Shown here one piece after another: positions 1 through 7,814 of a stretch of 13,125 nucleotides of DNA (positions are counted from its first letter, which is position 1; each line of letters begins with the position of its first letter). The position numbers and the translations under genes are program-made. The notes below the pieces were generated by a model, which was given only the letters and a program-made list of their open reading frames with translations, was not told where the DNA came from and did no database searches. Location of the stretch: the NCBI GenBank assembly GCA_945867755.1, contig CAMBJN010000025.1:1-13125 (forward strand), in the 5' to 3' direction. This DNA is from Polynucleobacter meluiroseus (GTDB taxonomy: Bacteria; Pseudomonadota; Gammaproteobacteria; Burkholderiales; Burkholderiaceae).

Positions 1-70
1 GTTAATTTCATTGGTCAATTTTAATGGGCTTGTGATCCTAACTAACGGAACCTCATCCGCCAGACCAAAT
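1..70. other. Unassigned left edge
   Basis: No gene can be supported here. A minus-strand frame is open across the stretch but has no start codon and runs back through the terminator hairpin, so it gives no evidence of coding. A plus-strand frame is also open but reads on into the antisense of the tRNA, a common source of spurious ORFs. Confidence 0.4.
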
Positions 71-98
71 GAAAATAGCCCAACAAGTGGGCTATTTA
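71..98 (-). terminator. Intrinsic terminator after tRNA-Phe
   Basis: A perfect 10-bp inverted repeat (AAATAGCCCA / TGGGCTATTT, arms 73-82 and 88-97) encloses a 5-nt loop. On the minus strand the last arm ends in a short T run (TTTTC). It lies 7 nt beyond the 3' end of the tRNA, which is where its transcript would be expected to stop. Confidence 0.8.
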
Positions 99-104
99 AA
101 TTCT

Positions 105-180
105 TGGTGGCCCGGGGCGGAATCGAACCACCGACACAAGGATTTTCAATCCTCTGCTCTACCGACTGAGCTACCAGGCC
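105..180 (-). tRNA. tRNA-Phe (anticodon GAA)
   Basis: The minus strand folds into a complete 76-nt cloverleaf. The acceptor stem is GGCCTGG with CCGGGCC (one G-U pair), the D-stem is GCTC/GAGC, and the anticodon stem is GAGGA/TCCTT around the loop TTGAAAA, which gives anticodon GAA. The T-arm is GGTGG-TTCGATT-CCGCC. The discriminator A is followed by an encoded CCA, so no post-transcriptional CCA addition is needed. It decodes UUC and UUU. A promoter sits just upstream and a terminator just downstream, so it appears to be a single-gene transcription unit, although read-through from the modA-like gene 54 nt upstream is possible. Confidence 0.97.
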
Positions 181-191
181 AAGAATCGAGA

Positions 192-220
192 ATTGTACTA
201 TAAAAGGCTTTTTACCCCAA
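192..220 (-). promoter_or_regulatory. Sigma-70-type promoter of tRNA-Phe
   Basis: On the minus strand a TTGGGG -35 element (215-220) is separated by 17 nt from a TACAAT -10 element (192-197), with the overlapping alternative TATAGT just upstream. The tRNA starts 11 nt past the -10, leaving a very short 5' leader. The spacing is ideal; the -35 matches only in part. Confidence 0.65.
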
Positions 221-234
221 ACCGCAGGCCCAGC

Positions 235-1020
235 TTAAGGGCTTGAGTATCCATGGGTCCGAAGAACATCTTTTGCTTTGGCGCTTTGCAGATGGGCATA
301 AAAATCCACGATTGCCTTAGGGGGGTTCTTTAACAAAACCATCCTTTGCTTGATTGGCTCATGGAGGTTCTCAGGTATTAAAAGGTGATCCGTGAACTGC
401 ATCACTTCTTTAGATTTAGCCAAAGAATAAGCAGTCAATCCCAATCCTGCAGACCCACTGTTCACAAACATGGCCACAGATGAAACACTCTCGGCAAAAA
501 CAATCTTGGTTTTGGCTAACTCATCAAGTTTCATGTTGTTCAAAAACTGTATTGCAGCCTTTCCGTAGGGCGCTGACTCAGGCTTTGCTATGGCAATCTT
601 ATTGGTTTGATTGATCAGCTTTTTTAATTCTTCCGGATTTAAGCTTAGCTTCAACTTCTTTGAGTTATGTGCAATCAATGCTAAGCGGCCAATGGCATAA
701 ACCTTTCCTTCATCGACGGTCAAGCCTTGGCGATGTAAAGCCATTGGAAAACTCTCGTCGGCAGACACAAATAAGTTAAATGGTGCGCCCTGTTGGATTT
801 GACGAGCAAGATTGCCCGATGACCCATAAATGATTCTGAGGTCTTGCCCGCCCGCCATTTTGTATTGTTGGTAAATCTCATCCATGGCTGGCTTCATGTT
901 CGCAGCAACCACCACTGTGGCTTGCTGAGCATTTGCCAAAGAGGCAAAGAAAACTGTCACCAAGGATAAAAAAATCTTTGGCGACAGCAAATGTTTAATC
1001 TTCATGAAAGTCATGCGCAA
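235..1020 (-). CDS. ModA-type periplasmic oxyanion-binding protein (orphan)
   Basis: This is a 261-residue substrate-binding protein of the molybdate/tungstate ABC transporter family (ModA). A Sec signal peptide is visible, with the hydrophobic core at about residues 15-29 and probable cleavage after A-N-A31. Family motifs follow: VVVAANM (36-42), YGSSGNLARQI (from 65) and GAPFNLFVSADE. The first ligand loop reads A-A-N where E. coli ModA has A-A-S, so an Asn replaces the usual Ser oxyanion ligand, as I recall for the Azotobacter-type ModA subgroup. The permease and ATPase genes (modB, modC) are not adjacent. It starts 23 nt after the ntrX stop and so probably shares the ntrYX transcript. No clear ribosome binding site precedes any of its candidate ATGs (residues 1, 3 or 6). 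The ligand is inferred; other oxyanions are possible. Confidence 0.85.
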   Translation of the reverse strand: MRMTFMKIKHLLSPKIFLSLVTVFFASLANAQQATVVVAANMKPAMDEIYQQYKMAGGQDLRIIYGSSGNLARQIQQGAPFNLFVSADESFPMALHRQGLTVDEGKVYAIGRLALIAHNSKKLKLSLNPEELKKLINQTNKIAIAKPESAPYGKAAIQFLNNMKLDELAKTKIVFAESVSSVAMFVNSGSAGLGLTAYSLAKSKEVMQFTDHLLIPENLHEPIKQRMVLLKNPPKAIVDFYAHLQSAKAKDVLRTHGYSSP

Positions 1021-1043
1021 AAAATTCTTTGGCGAAGCACTAA

Positions 1044-1724
1044 CTACTCACCTTTGTAATTGCCAACATCAATACCTAAAGCTTTCAGTTTTCTGTAAAG
1101 GTGCGTTCTCTCTAGACCAGTCTTTTCGGCAACGCGTGTCATGCTGCCTGAAGCTTGATTGAGATGGTATTCAAAATAAGCTTTTTCGAATAAATCTCTT
1201 GCTTCTCTTAATGGCAGATCAATGTAACTTAGGTTGAATTCAGCTTGGTTGGCCTCAACTTCTTCAACAATAAATTCCTCAATCCTGCTAGTGACTTGTA
1301 CAGATCCATTGGCCTTGATGTCAGTTGTTTTGGTTTCAACAACAAACAAGTCTTTGGGTGGCGCCCTGAGTAAAGCTTGCTCAACTGTTTTTAATAACTT
1401 TTGTAGTGCAATTGGTTTTTCTAAAAAATTAACCGCACCAATTCTGGTGGCCTCCACTGCTGTGTCAATCGTGGCATGCCCTGACATCATCACCACCGGC
1501 ATGGTCAATTGACCATTGTTGGCCCACTCTTTTAAAAGAGTCACGCCGTCCACATCGGGCATCCAAATGTCTAAAAGAACTAAATCGGGCTCAAGATTTT
1601 CTCGGGCCTTTCTGGCTTCATCTGCATTCTGCGCAGAAATCACAGAGTGCCCCTCATCCGTTAGGATTTCATTGAGGAGCTCTCTGATGCCCATCTCGTC
1701 GTCAACAACTAAGATACTTGCCAT
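1044..1724 (-). CDS. ntrX: NtrX-like response regulator lacking the AAA+ domain
   Basis: This 226-residue protein joins a receiver domain (1-119) to a C-terminal Fis-type helix-turn-helix (about 170-218). The receiver has the acidic pair D8/D9, the phosphoacceptor D52 (in LLDIWMPD), S81 and K103. The C-terminal sequence, with LPLREARDLFE and then RTHLYRKLKALG, resembles the end of NtrX. Canonical NtrX is about 450 residues and has a sigma-54-interacting AAA+ ATPase between these two domains. Here only a charged linker (about 120-169) joins them, so the protein cannot activate sigma-54 polymerase in the usual way. It should bind DNA and act like a RegA/ActR-style regulator (inference). The start lies 2 nt after the ntrY stop, which indicates translational coupling with its kinase. 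Confidence 0.9.
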   Translation of the reverse strand: MASILVVDDEMGIRELLNEILTDEGHSVISAQNADEARKARENLEPDLVLLDIWMPDVDGVTLLKEWANNGQLTMPVVMMSGHATIDTAVEATRIGAVNFLEKPIALQKLLKTVEQALLRAPPKDLFVVETKTTDIKANGSVQVTSRIEEFIVEEVEANQAEFNLSYIDLPLREARDLFEKAYFEYHLNQASGSMTRVAEKTGLERTHLYRKLKALGIDVGNYKGE

Positions 1725-1726
1725 AA

Positions 1727-3970
1727 CTAACTTTGCTTTACCAGTTGATTGAAATAAATAGACACCTCAGCACCAATAAGCTGATTGTCTTCCATGCGAT
1801 TACGTAATTCAATTCTTGCGCCATGCTCATCCACTATTTTCTTAACGGTGGCAAGGCCCAAGCCGGTTCCCTTTGGCTTTGTGGTCACATAGGGCTCAAA
1901 AGCACGACTTAGAATTCTTGGGGCAAAACCTGTTCCCGCATCCAAAATACTCAACTTAACAATGCCTTTGCCAACTTTATCAATTTCATTTGAATCTGGA
2001 TAAGGCAAGAATTCTGTTTTCACTAAAATTGAAAAGTCGCCTTTGTTAGCTTCAACACTTGAATCAAGGCCATTTTGAATCAAGTTATGAATCACCTGAC
2101 GAATTTGCATCGCATCAGCCATGATCATTGGACACGCCTGGTCAAGATCTATGCGCACTGGGGTGCCGCCATACAAACCCAAGACATCAAGCACCAAATC
2201 ATTGATTGATAACTCTTGTAACTGCGCTTCGGGAGTTTTGGCAAAATCTCTGAAGTCGTTCACCATTTGTTTCATTGCTTCAACTTGAGCGATGATCGTG
2301 GTGGTGCTGCGCTCAAGGAATTCTTGCTGCTGCGGATCTAAATGATCTTTTAACTTCAGCTGAATTCTTTCAGCAGACAATTGAATGGGCGTTAAAGGAT
2401 TCTTGATTTCATGAGCCAAGCGTCTTGCCACATCACCCCAAGCAATAGAGCGCTGAGCCGTGATCACCTCTGAAATATCATCAAACACCACAATGAACAG
2501 ACCGCTTGGCAAATGTGTACCACGAACCAATAAAGTGATGCCGTGGTCGTGCTGCGAATCTATGTGACTTGATGCATCCAAAATGATTTGTTTTTGCCAA
2601 TGATCACTATACTCATCACTAGAAATCTCATGGGCACTGAATGCATCTTTGATTGCGGCCTCAAACTCTTGCAAGCGTGGAATACCGCCCAAACTCTTGC
2701 CAATCAGCTCATCTAATGGGGTTCCAAAAATTCTAGAGGCGCCCGCATTCGAAACCACTAATTTGAATTGCGCATCTAGAACACAAACACCAGCGGTTAA
2801 ATTAGATAAAACACTTTCTGAAAAGGTTTTTGAATCTTCTAGCAAATTTCTTGCTTCTAACAACTGCCTGGTCATCACATTGAATTGCTTAGTCAACAAT
2901 CCAAGCTCATCCCCTGTGTTTAATTCTGGCTTAGGAGAAAGATCCCCCTCTGCAACCGCCTTGGTGCCTTTAAGCAACATGATCAAAGGCGTGGCCAACT
3001 GACGACCCAACAGTAAAGCCAAGGCCATTGCAATGAATAACGCTAAAAATAAAGTGATCGTCAGGGTGCCGATATACATTTTTCGTAAACCTGAACGGCC
3101 AAGCGCTTTCTCTTGATACTCAATATAAGCACTTTGAACAGCCAAGGCATTATTGCTCAGGCTTTCTGGCATATTTTTAACCAGCAGCAAGTACCTGTCT
3201 TCCGACTGAGATCGTAAATTAAATCCGCCCAAACTGCCTCCAGAAACATTGTCAATTGGTATTAACAATTTAATGGTGTAAGTCTTTTTTGAAAGGTCAG
3301 GGTTTGGCTCATCAATCTGCGCGAAATATCCCAATGACTTTGCTTGTTGCAACTTGTCAGCTTGTGACATCTCAGAGACAGCGGAATTTAAACTAAAGCC
3401 TGCGCTGGCCACAACCTTAGAGCCCAGACCAAACAAGGTAATTTCTTCAAGACTGTTTTGATCGCGCTGCCTTGACAACAATAATGTTAGAGCTCCTTCG
3501 CCTGAAGCGCGTGAGGTTGATTGGATTTGATTCGCAATCTCTCGGCCCTTGCTCAACAAATCAGTACGCGAAATCTCAATTGATGTTCTACCCAATTGCA
3601 GGCCGGCTTCCAGGGCGCGCTCGACCTTAACGTCAAACCATGACTCAATGCTGCGCGATACAAACTGCAAAGAAACACCGTAAAGAATCGCACCCGGCAG
3701 CACTCCAACCAAGGCAAAAAACATCGCTAACTTTGCAATCAATCTTGAGCCAAAATACTTTTGGCGCAAGCGCATGGCCAAATTAAAAATCAGGGCAATA
3801 ATCACAAGTAAAAATAAAACGCCAATCAATACATTGGCGGCAAACAGCAAAGCAAAATATTGGTCGAAGAAGGATGTGTTGGCCGATGCAAAGGCCAACA
3901 GCAACAATAAAATCAACGCCAAAAATACTACAACCCCAATTAAAAAGGGCTTGGCCAATAATCTCATCAT
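1727..3970 (-). CDS. ntrY: NtrY-like membrane sensor histidine kinase
   Basis: This 747-residue kinase is the partner of the NtrX-like regulator directly downstream. Hydrophobic segments lie at about 8-30, 40-64 and 80-102, with a fourth at about 299-322. The region between the third and fourth (about 103-298) is probably the periplasmic sensor domain. A HAMP-like linker (about 322-375) and a PAS-like domain (about 380-500) follow. The HisKA motif ARRLAHEIKNPLTP carries the phosphorylated H520. The catalytic domain has an N-box with N633, a G1 box (D677-A-G-T-G) and a G2 box (GTGLGL, 701-706). The architecture and length fit NtrY. The start codon overlaps the DUF4390 stop (ATGA, 4 nt), and a good ribosome binding site precedes it. 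What signal it senses cannot be read from the sequence; nitrogen and redox roles are known in relatives. Confidence 0.92.
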   Translation of the reverse strand: MMRLLAKPFLIGVVVFLALILLLLLAFASANTSFFDQYFALLFAANVLIGVLFLLVIIALIFNLAMRLRQKYFGSRLIAKLAMFFALVGVLPGAILYGVSLQFVSRSIESWFDVKVERALEAGLQLGRTSIEISRTDLLSKGREIANQIQSTSRASGEGALTLLLSRQRDQNSLEEITLFGLGSKVVASAGFSLNSAVSEMSQADKLQQAKSLGYFAQIDEPNPDLSKKTYTIKLLIPIDNVSGGSLGGFNLRSQSEDRYLLLVKNMPESLSNNALAVQSAYIEYQEKALGRSGLRKMYIGTLTITLFLALFIAMALALLLGRQLATPLIMLLKGTKAVAEGDLSPKPELNTGDELGLLTKQFNVMTRQLLEARNLLEDSKTFSESVLSNLTAGVCVLDAQFKLVVSNAGASRIFGTPLDELIGKSLGGIPRLQEFEAAIKDAFSAHEISSDEYSDHWQKQIILDASSHIDSQHDHGITLLVRGTHLPSGLFIVVFDDISEVITAQRSIAWGDVARRLAHEIKNPLTPIQLSAERIQLKLKDHLDPQQQEFLERSTTTIIAQVEAMKQMVNDFRDFAKTPEAQLQELSINDLVLDVLGLYGGTPVRIDLDQACPMIMADAMQIRQVIHNLIQNGLDSSVEANKGDFSILVKTEFLPYPDSNEIDKVGKGIVKLSILDAGTGFAPRILSRAFEPYVTTKPKGTGLGLATVKKIVDEHGARIELRNRMEDNQLIGAEVSIYFNQLVKQS

Positions 3971-4572
3971 GGCTGAGCTCCTGGCGATTGCGAGGCTGGC
4001 TGTGCCGTTGGTACTTGTGCCATAGGTACAAAATCAAAGCGGTGCCAATCACTTTGCAAATTCCAAGACTTAGAATTGATGGCGTTCACCTGAAAAGGCT
4101 TTGCCAATTGATTGGTGTCTAAGCGCATTCGGACAGCAGCTTGATATGGTTGATTTAACTCAACCGCAGTCGAATCAATCACCGCCCAGCTCTCAGTAGT
4201 TTTTACCGCAGCCAATGCTTGCTTTAATGTGGCAGCAGTCAAACTAAAAGTGCCCAGTGTCACTCGGTATTGATTGGTAAGGGCTTGATAAGATATTTTA
4301 GAAACTCGCTGGACATCTACTATCTTATTGTCCAACCAATACCATCTTTTTTTAGTTAATTGAAACTCGGTCACAAAATGAAGCGTCACCCCCTTGTTAA
4401 CCAATTGCTCAAGTGCGGGGCTGAGCTCTAATTGAACATCGGCATTCAAAGCCCATGATTTTTCAAGCGGGGTCAAACTAACATTGCTAAAGCTAATGTC
4501 ATTGGCGTGCGCAAAGCTGACCGTTGCGGTCAAGAAGAAAATCTTAGCAATCCAATTCAATAGTTGGCGCAT
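3967..4572 (-). CDS. DUF4390 family exported protein
   Basis: I recognise this as the DUF4390-type protein usually found between rsmB and ntrY in beta-proteobacteria; its function is not established. From the ATG chosen here it has 201 residues, beginning with a typical Sec signal peptide (MRQLLNW, a hydrophobic stretch, cleavage near A-H-A). The mature part is rich in beta-forming residues and carries the motif KKRWYWLD, with a Pro/Gln/Ala-rich tail. The reading frame is open upstream to an ATG at 4626 and another at 4614. Using either would overlap rsmB and place a charged extension before the signal peptide, so I prefer 4572, 22 nt after the rsmB stop, although no strong ribosome binding site is visible. 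Its conserved position beside ntrY suggests a link with envelope sensing (inference). Confidence 0.8.
   Translation of the reverse strand: MRQLLNWIAKIFFLTATVSFAHANDISFSNVSLTPLEKSWALNADVQLELSPALEQLVNKGVTLHFVTEFQLTKKRWYWLDNKIVDVQRVSKISYQALTNQYRVTLGTFSLTAATLKQALAAVKTTESWAVIDSTAVELNQPYQAAVRMRLDTNQLAKPFQVNAINSKSWNLQSDWHRFDFVPMAQVPTAQPASQSPGAQP
3978..3983 (-). promoter_or_regulatory. Ribosome binding site of ntrY
   Basis: CAGGAG lies 7 nt before the first ATG of ntrY, inside the last codons of the DUF4390 gene. It supports the first of two tandem ATGs as the start. Confidence 0.7.
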
Positions 4573-4594
4573 GCTTATTGTTAATCTGAAGCTT

Positions 4595-5830
4595 TCATTT
4601 TTCAAAAAGCGCATAAAAAAATCCATCGTGCTGCTTTGATGGCAAAAGCTGTCCAGGAGCCTTCAATCTGACTGCATCTGGCATGGCATTAAGCCACCAC
4701 TTAGCTTGCAGCTCTCCCTCATCTGGAAATACTGAGCAAGTGACATATAGTAACTTACCGCCTGGCTTTAACATGCTCCAAAGAGATGTGAGGATTTTTC
4801 GTTGTGCAACCTGCAGATTTTTGATGTCACCCTCTTGGCGCAAATAGGTGATGTCGGGATGTCGTCGCACAATTCCTGAGGCGGAGCATGGCACGTCCGC
4901 CACAATCGCATCATATAACTCACCGCCAAACCATTCCTTTGGGGTTGATGCATCGCCAATGATGATATGACCACCGTTAAGCTTTAAACGGCTAAAGTTT
5001 TCTTCGATTCTTTTTGCTCTTAATGAATCGATCTCTAGAGCATCTAAGTGAATATCGTACTTCTCTAAAAAATGTGCGGCTTTACCGCCAGGTGCTGCGC
5101 ATGCATCAAGCACTCTTTGTCCTGGCGTAAGTTTCAGCAACTCCGCTGCCACCTGTGCGCCAGCATCCTGAACTGAGCAAGCTCCATCAAAAAATCCGGG
5201 AATCTGCGAGACAGGTATTGGATTTTTTAGCTCAATTGCGCTTGATAACTTTTGACCGCCAACCGCATCAATCAATTGATATTCAATGCCGCCCTTACTT
5301 AAATCATCTAAGTATTTTTGAACGCCTGCTTCATCCTTGAGGAATCGATGATTTAAGCGCAGCGTTAATGGCGGCTTCTCTTTTGATGTAGCAAGAATAT
5401 TCAGATGCTGTTCTGGGTAAGCGTACTTTAATTTTCTTGTCCACCACTCTGGATAAGAGGGGTGTTGCTCTTCGGGTATTTCTTGATAAAGCTTTTCATT
5501 TCTGAGAGCTCTGCGCAGTACGGCATTGATCAATCCCCTGGCAAAGCCAAGATTGCTGTCCAAGCTGGTTGCATTCACCGCCTCATTCACCAATGTATGT
5601 GTGGCATACATGGGCTCGGTATTTTTTTCTGGCAACAAAGCAATCGCCGCCCACAACAAATAAAGAGTTAAGCCGGGCGGAGTTTTTTGAACATATTGAT
5701 TTAAAACTTCCTGAGCCCAAAACCCTCTTCTAAGCGCTTGAAAAGCAATGCTCTGAACGGCGGGTCTTAGGTCTGGTGATACGCCCTGAAGAGCGAGAGT
5801 CAGTGAGGTCCCGTTTTGAACATCCTGCAA
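4595..5830 (-). CDS. rsmB: 16S rRNA (cytosine-967 C5)-methyltransferase RsmB
   Basis: RsmB uses S-adenosylmethionine to methylate C967 of 16S rRNA. The first part (to about 130) is the NusB-like RNA-binding domain. The catalytic domain has the SAM-binding motif LDACAAPGGK (241-250), the PCSASG motif with C315, and the TCS motif with the nucleophile C365, numbered from the TTG start given here. That TTG (5828-5830) is the first standard start codon, giving 411 residues, but it probably is not the true one. The frame is open for 25 codons upstream and the residues just before it (SLSKALFASAKV) continue the first helix of the NusB-like domain, as in E. coli RsmB (429 residues). The likeliest true start is a CTG at 5891-5893, overlapping the htpX stop and giving 432 residues. 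Confidence 0.93.
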   Translation of the reverse strand: MQDVQNGTSLTLALQGVSPDLRPAVQSIAFQALRRGFWAQEVLNQYVQKTPPGLTLYLLWAAIALLPEKNTEPMYATHTLVNEAVNATSLDSNLGFARGLINAVLRRALRNEKLYQEIPEEQHPSYPEWWTRKLKYAYPEQHLNILATSKEKPPLTLRLNHRFLKDEAGVQKYLDDLSKGGIEYQLIDAVGGQKLSSAIELKNPIPVSQIPGFFDGACSVQDAGAQVAAELLKLTPGQRVLDACAAPGGKAAHFLEKYDIHLDALEIDSLRAKRIEENFSRLKLNGGHIIIGDASTPKEWFGGELYDAIVADVPCSASGIVRRHPDITYLRQEGDIKNLQVAQRKILTSLWSMLKPGGKLLYVTCSVFPDEGELQAKWWLNAMPDAVRLKAPGQLLPSKQHDGFFYALFEK

Positions 5831-5885
5831 TACCTTGGCTGATGCAAAAAGTGCTTTTGAAAGGCTGGTACCTTGTTGCTTGTTA

Positions 5886-6746
5886 TCAGCCAGGGTACGT
5901 TCCAGTTCTTGCCATTTGCATCAAACGAGCAACTCGCTCTTCTGTTGGTGGATGGGTTGAAAACAAACCCGCCAAACCTCCGCCGGCAAGAGGGCTCATG
6001 ATCATCATTTGAGCAGTTTCAGGATGTCTTTCAACAGCATCAAAATGTCGGCCGCTGGCAACTTGATGAATCTTTTCTAGTGCCATGGCAAGAGCCTCTG
6101 GATCATTGCAAATTTCTGCACCTCCTCGATCAGCTTCGTATTCTCGAGCACGAGAAATCGCCATTTGAATTAAGCTGGCCGCCAAAGGTGCCAAGATTGC
6201 CACCAAGATGCTGGCAATAGGATTGCCTGGGCGACCATCAGAGTTTCTGCCGCCAAAAAACATGGCAAAGTTTGCGAGTGCAGACAATGCGCCGGCCATT
6301 GTGGCTGAAATAGTTGAAATCAAAATATCGCGATTCTTGATGTGCGCCAACTCATGCGCCATCACCCCGCGGATTTCTCTCTCAGACAACACCCTCAAGA
6401 TACCTGTGGTTGCAGCAACAGCCGAGTGCTGAGGATTGCGACCTGTCGCAAAAGCATTTGGTGAATCTTCTTCAATCAAATACACCTTTGGCATTGGTAG
6501 CTCAGCTTTTTGGGCAAGCTCACGAACCATTCGATAAAAATGAGGGGCCGTCACCTCATCAACCTCTTTGGCATTCATCATCTTCAAGACCATTTTGTCT
6601 GAAAACCAATAGCTAAAGAAGTTCATACCAAAAGCCAAAAGCAAGGCCATCAACATTCCCTGCTCGCCGCCAATCATTCCGCCAACGACGACGAATAGAC
6701 CCGTGATGCCGGCCATTAATACGGCTGTCTTGAACCAATTAAACAT
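5886..6746 (-). CDS. htpX: Membrane zinc metalloprotease HtpX
   Basis: HtpX is an inner-membrane M48 peptidase that degrades misfolded membrane proteins and is often heat- or envelope-stress induced. From the chosen ATG it has 286 residues, close to the family norm. Hydrophobic segments lie at about 7-24, 30-48, 143-165 and 176-198. The zinc motif is HELAH (131-135), and the third ligand is E204 in REYEADRGGA. The frame opens 15 codons earlier (ATG at 6791), but MFNWFKTA is the typical HtpX N-terminus and AAGAAGGA lies 8 nt before it, so 6746 is the start. Its last codons overlap the probable start of rsmB. It is separated from fmt by 97 nt that could hold its own promoter. Confidence 0.96.
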   Translation of the reverse strand: MFNWFKTAVLMAGITGLFVVVGGMIGGEQGMLMALLLAFGMNFFSYWFSDKMVLKMMNAKEVDEVTAPHFYRMVRELAQKAELPMPKVYLIEEDSPNAFATGRNPQHSAVAATTGILRVLSEREIRGVMAHELAHIKNRDILISTISATMAGALSALANFAMFFGGRNSDGRPGNPIASILVAILAPLAASLIQMAISRAREYEADRGGAEICNDPEALAMALEKIHQVASGRHFDAVERHPETAQMMIMSPLAGGGLAGLFSTHPPTEERVARLMQMARTGTYPG

Positions 6747-6754
6747 CTTTAAAA

Positions 6755-6762
6755 TCCTTCTT
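6755..6762 (-). promoter_or_regulatory. Ribosome binding site that fixes the htpX start
   Basis: AAGAAGGA lies 8 nt before the ATG at 6744-6746. It decides in favour of the 286-residue form over the upstream ATG at 6791. Confidence 0.75.
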
Positions 6763-6771
6763 GAAAACAGA

Positions 6772-6786
6772 TTTAGAAATTCTAAA
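6772..6786. promoter_or_regulatory. Palindrome in the htpX leader, possible operator
   Basis: TTTAGAA and TTCTAAA form a perfect 7-bp inverted repeat about a single base, 25 nt upstream of the htpX start codon and between it and fmt. It has the size and symmetry of a dimeric repressor site, but it is AT-rich and may be chance. No clear heat-shock (sigma-32) promoter is visible in the 97-nt gap. Confidence 0.3.
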
Positions 6787-6842
6787 ATCAATGCACTTCA
6801 CTAGCATACCCCGTCTTAATTGTTGATTATCGCTTGGGGTTG

Positions 6843-7814
6843 TTAATTCAGCACTTGGCCGGGCTTCCAGCCCAAGGTCTGGGCAAGCTGTGACGCTGAC
6901 ATTTTTTTGCCGCCAGCTCTTTGTAATTCAGTCAATAAAAGGCTGCCTTTTCCACAAGCCAGCTGCACGCCATCTTGAGTGATGTTAATGATCTTTCCTG
7001 CCTCACTCTGCAGCTGATCATCTATTAGGGAGCTATGCCAAACTTTGATAACAGACTCTCCGTCCAGCAGGATTGCTCCAGGAAAAGGATTGAATGCCCT
7101 AATTTTTAAATCTATTGCCTTGGCATCTTTCTGCCAATCAATCTTTGCTTCATCCTTCATGATCTTGTGAGCGTACGTAATGCCTTCATGTGTCTGAGGC
7201 TCAGACTTCAAACTTCGCTCTTGTAAAAATCGATTCAAAGTTTCTACAAGCATCTGCGCGCCCATCTTTGCCAATGAATCATGTAGTGTTGCAGTTGTTT
7301 CATTCGCACCAATCGGGATCTTGTTCATCGCAATCACCGCGCCCGTATCCAAGCCCAAATCCATTTGCATGATTGCAATGCCGGTCTCAAGATCACCAGC
7401 CTCAATGGCTCTGTGAATCGGGGCGGCGCCGCGCCAGCGCGGCAATAAAGAGGCGTGGATATTCAGACACCCGGCCCGACCGTCTTGCTCTGCAATAGCA
7501 AAGACCTCTTGGGGCAGAATCAAGCCATAAGCAGCCACCACCATCACATCAAAGTCTAAGTTTTGTAAACGACTTAAAGCTTCTCGCGCTTCATCGCCAT
7601 GGGGGCCAGTTACTTTGAGTGAAGTCGGCTGCATCACCGGAATATTTTTTTCTAAAGCAAGTTGCTTGACTGGGCTAGCCTGTAGCTGTAGTCCACGACC
7701 TGCAGGCCTATCGGGCTGCGTCATCACCATGACCACTTCGTGACCCTCATGAACAATCGCCTCCAAGGCAATTCTTGCAAATTCAGGGGTTCCTGCAAAG
7801 ACAACCTTCAACAT
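6843..7814 (-). CDS. fmt: Methionyl-tRNA formyltransferase
   Basis: Fmt transfers a formyl group from 10-formyl-tetrahydrofolate to initiator Met-tRNA, which makes bacterial translation initiation possible. The 323-residue protein has the usual two domains. The catalytic N-terminal Rossmann domain carries N118 and H120 in CLNIHASLLPRWRGAAPI and D156 in LGLDTG, the known catalytic triad. The OB-fold C-terminal domain (from about 220) includes the FNPFPGA motif. No key residue is missing. Its ATG overlaps the def stop by one base (TGATG), so the two are translationally coupled; the pair add and later remove the formyl group. Confidence 0.97.
   Translation of the reverse strand: MLKVVFAGTPEFARIALEAIVHEGHEVVMVMTQPDRPAGRGLQLQASPVKQLALEKNIPVMQPTSLKVTGPHGDEAREALSRLQNLDFDVMVVAAYGLILPQEVFAIAEQDGRAGCLNIHASLLPRWRGAAPIHRAIEAGDLETGIAIMQMDLGLDTGAVIAMNKIPIGANETTATLHDSLAKMGAQMLVETLNRFLQERSLKSEPQTHEGITYAHKIMKDEAKIDWQKDAKAIDLKIRAFNPFPGAILLDGESVIKVWHSSLIDDQLQSEAGKIINITQDGVQLACGKGSLLLTELQRAGGKKMSASQLAQTLGWKPGQVLN

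Noticed and set aside
2..170. Plus-strand open frame running through the terminator and the antisense of tRNA-Phe
   Set aside because: Antisense tRNA frames often stay open by chance. It has no start within the window and its sequence resembles common spurious predictions.
105..180. Integration site of a mobile element in tRNA-Phe
   Set aside because: No integrase, direct repeat of the tRNA end or foreign-looking gene is visible next to it.
2649..3002. Plus-strand ORFs antisense to ntrY and similar shadows across rsmB, fmt, def and topB
   Set aside because: They lie within strongly supported genes, have no recognisable protein features and lack ribosome binding sites.
4573..4626. Longer start for the DUF4390 protein
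   Set aside because: It would overlap rsmB and put a charged extension in front of a complete signal peptide.
6744..6791. Longer htpX start at the ATG ending at 6791
   Set aside because: The extra 15 residues do not fit the family N-terminus, and a good ribosome binding site supports the ATG at 6746.
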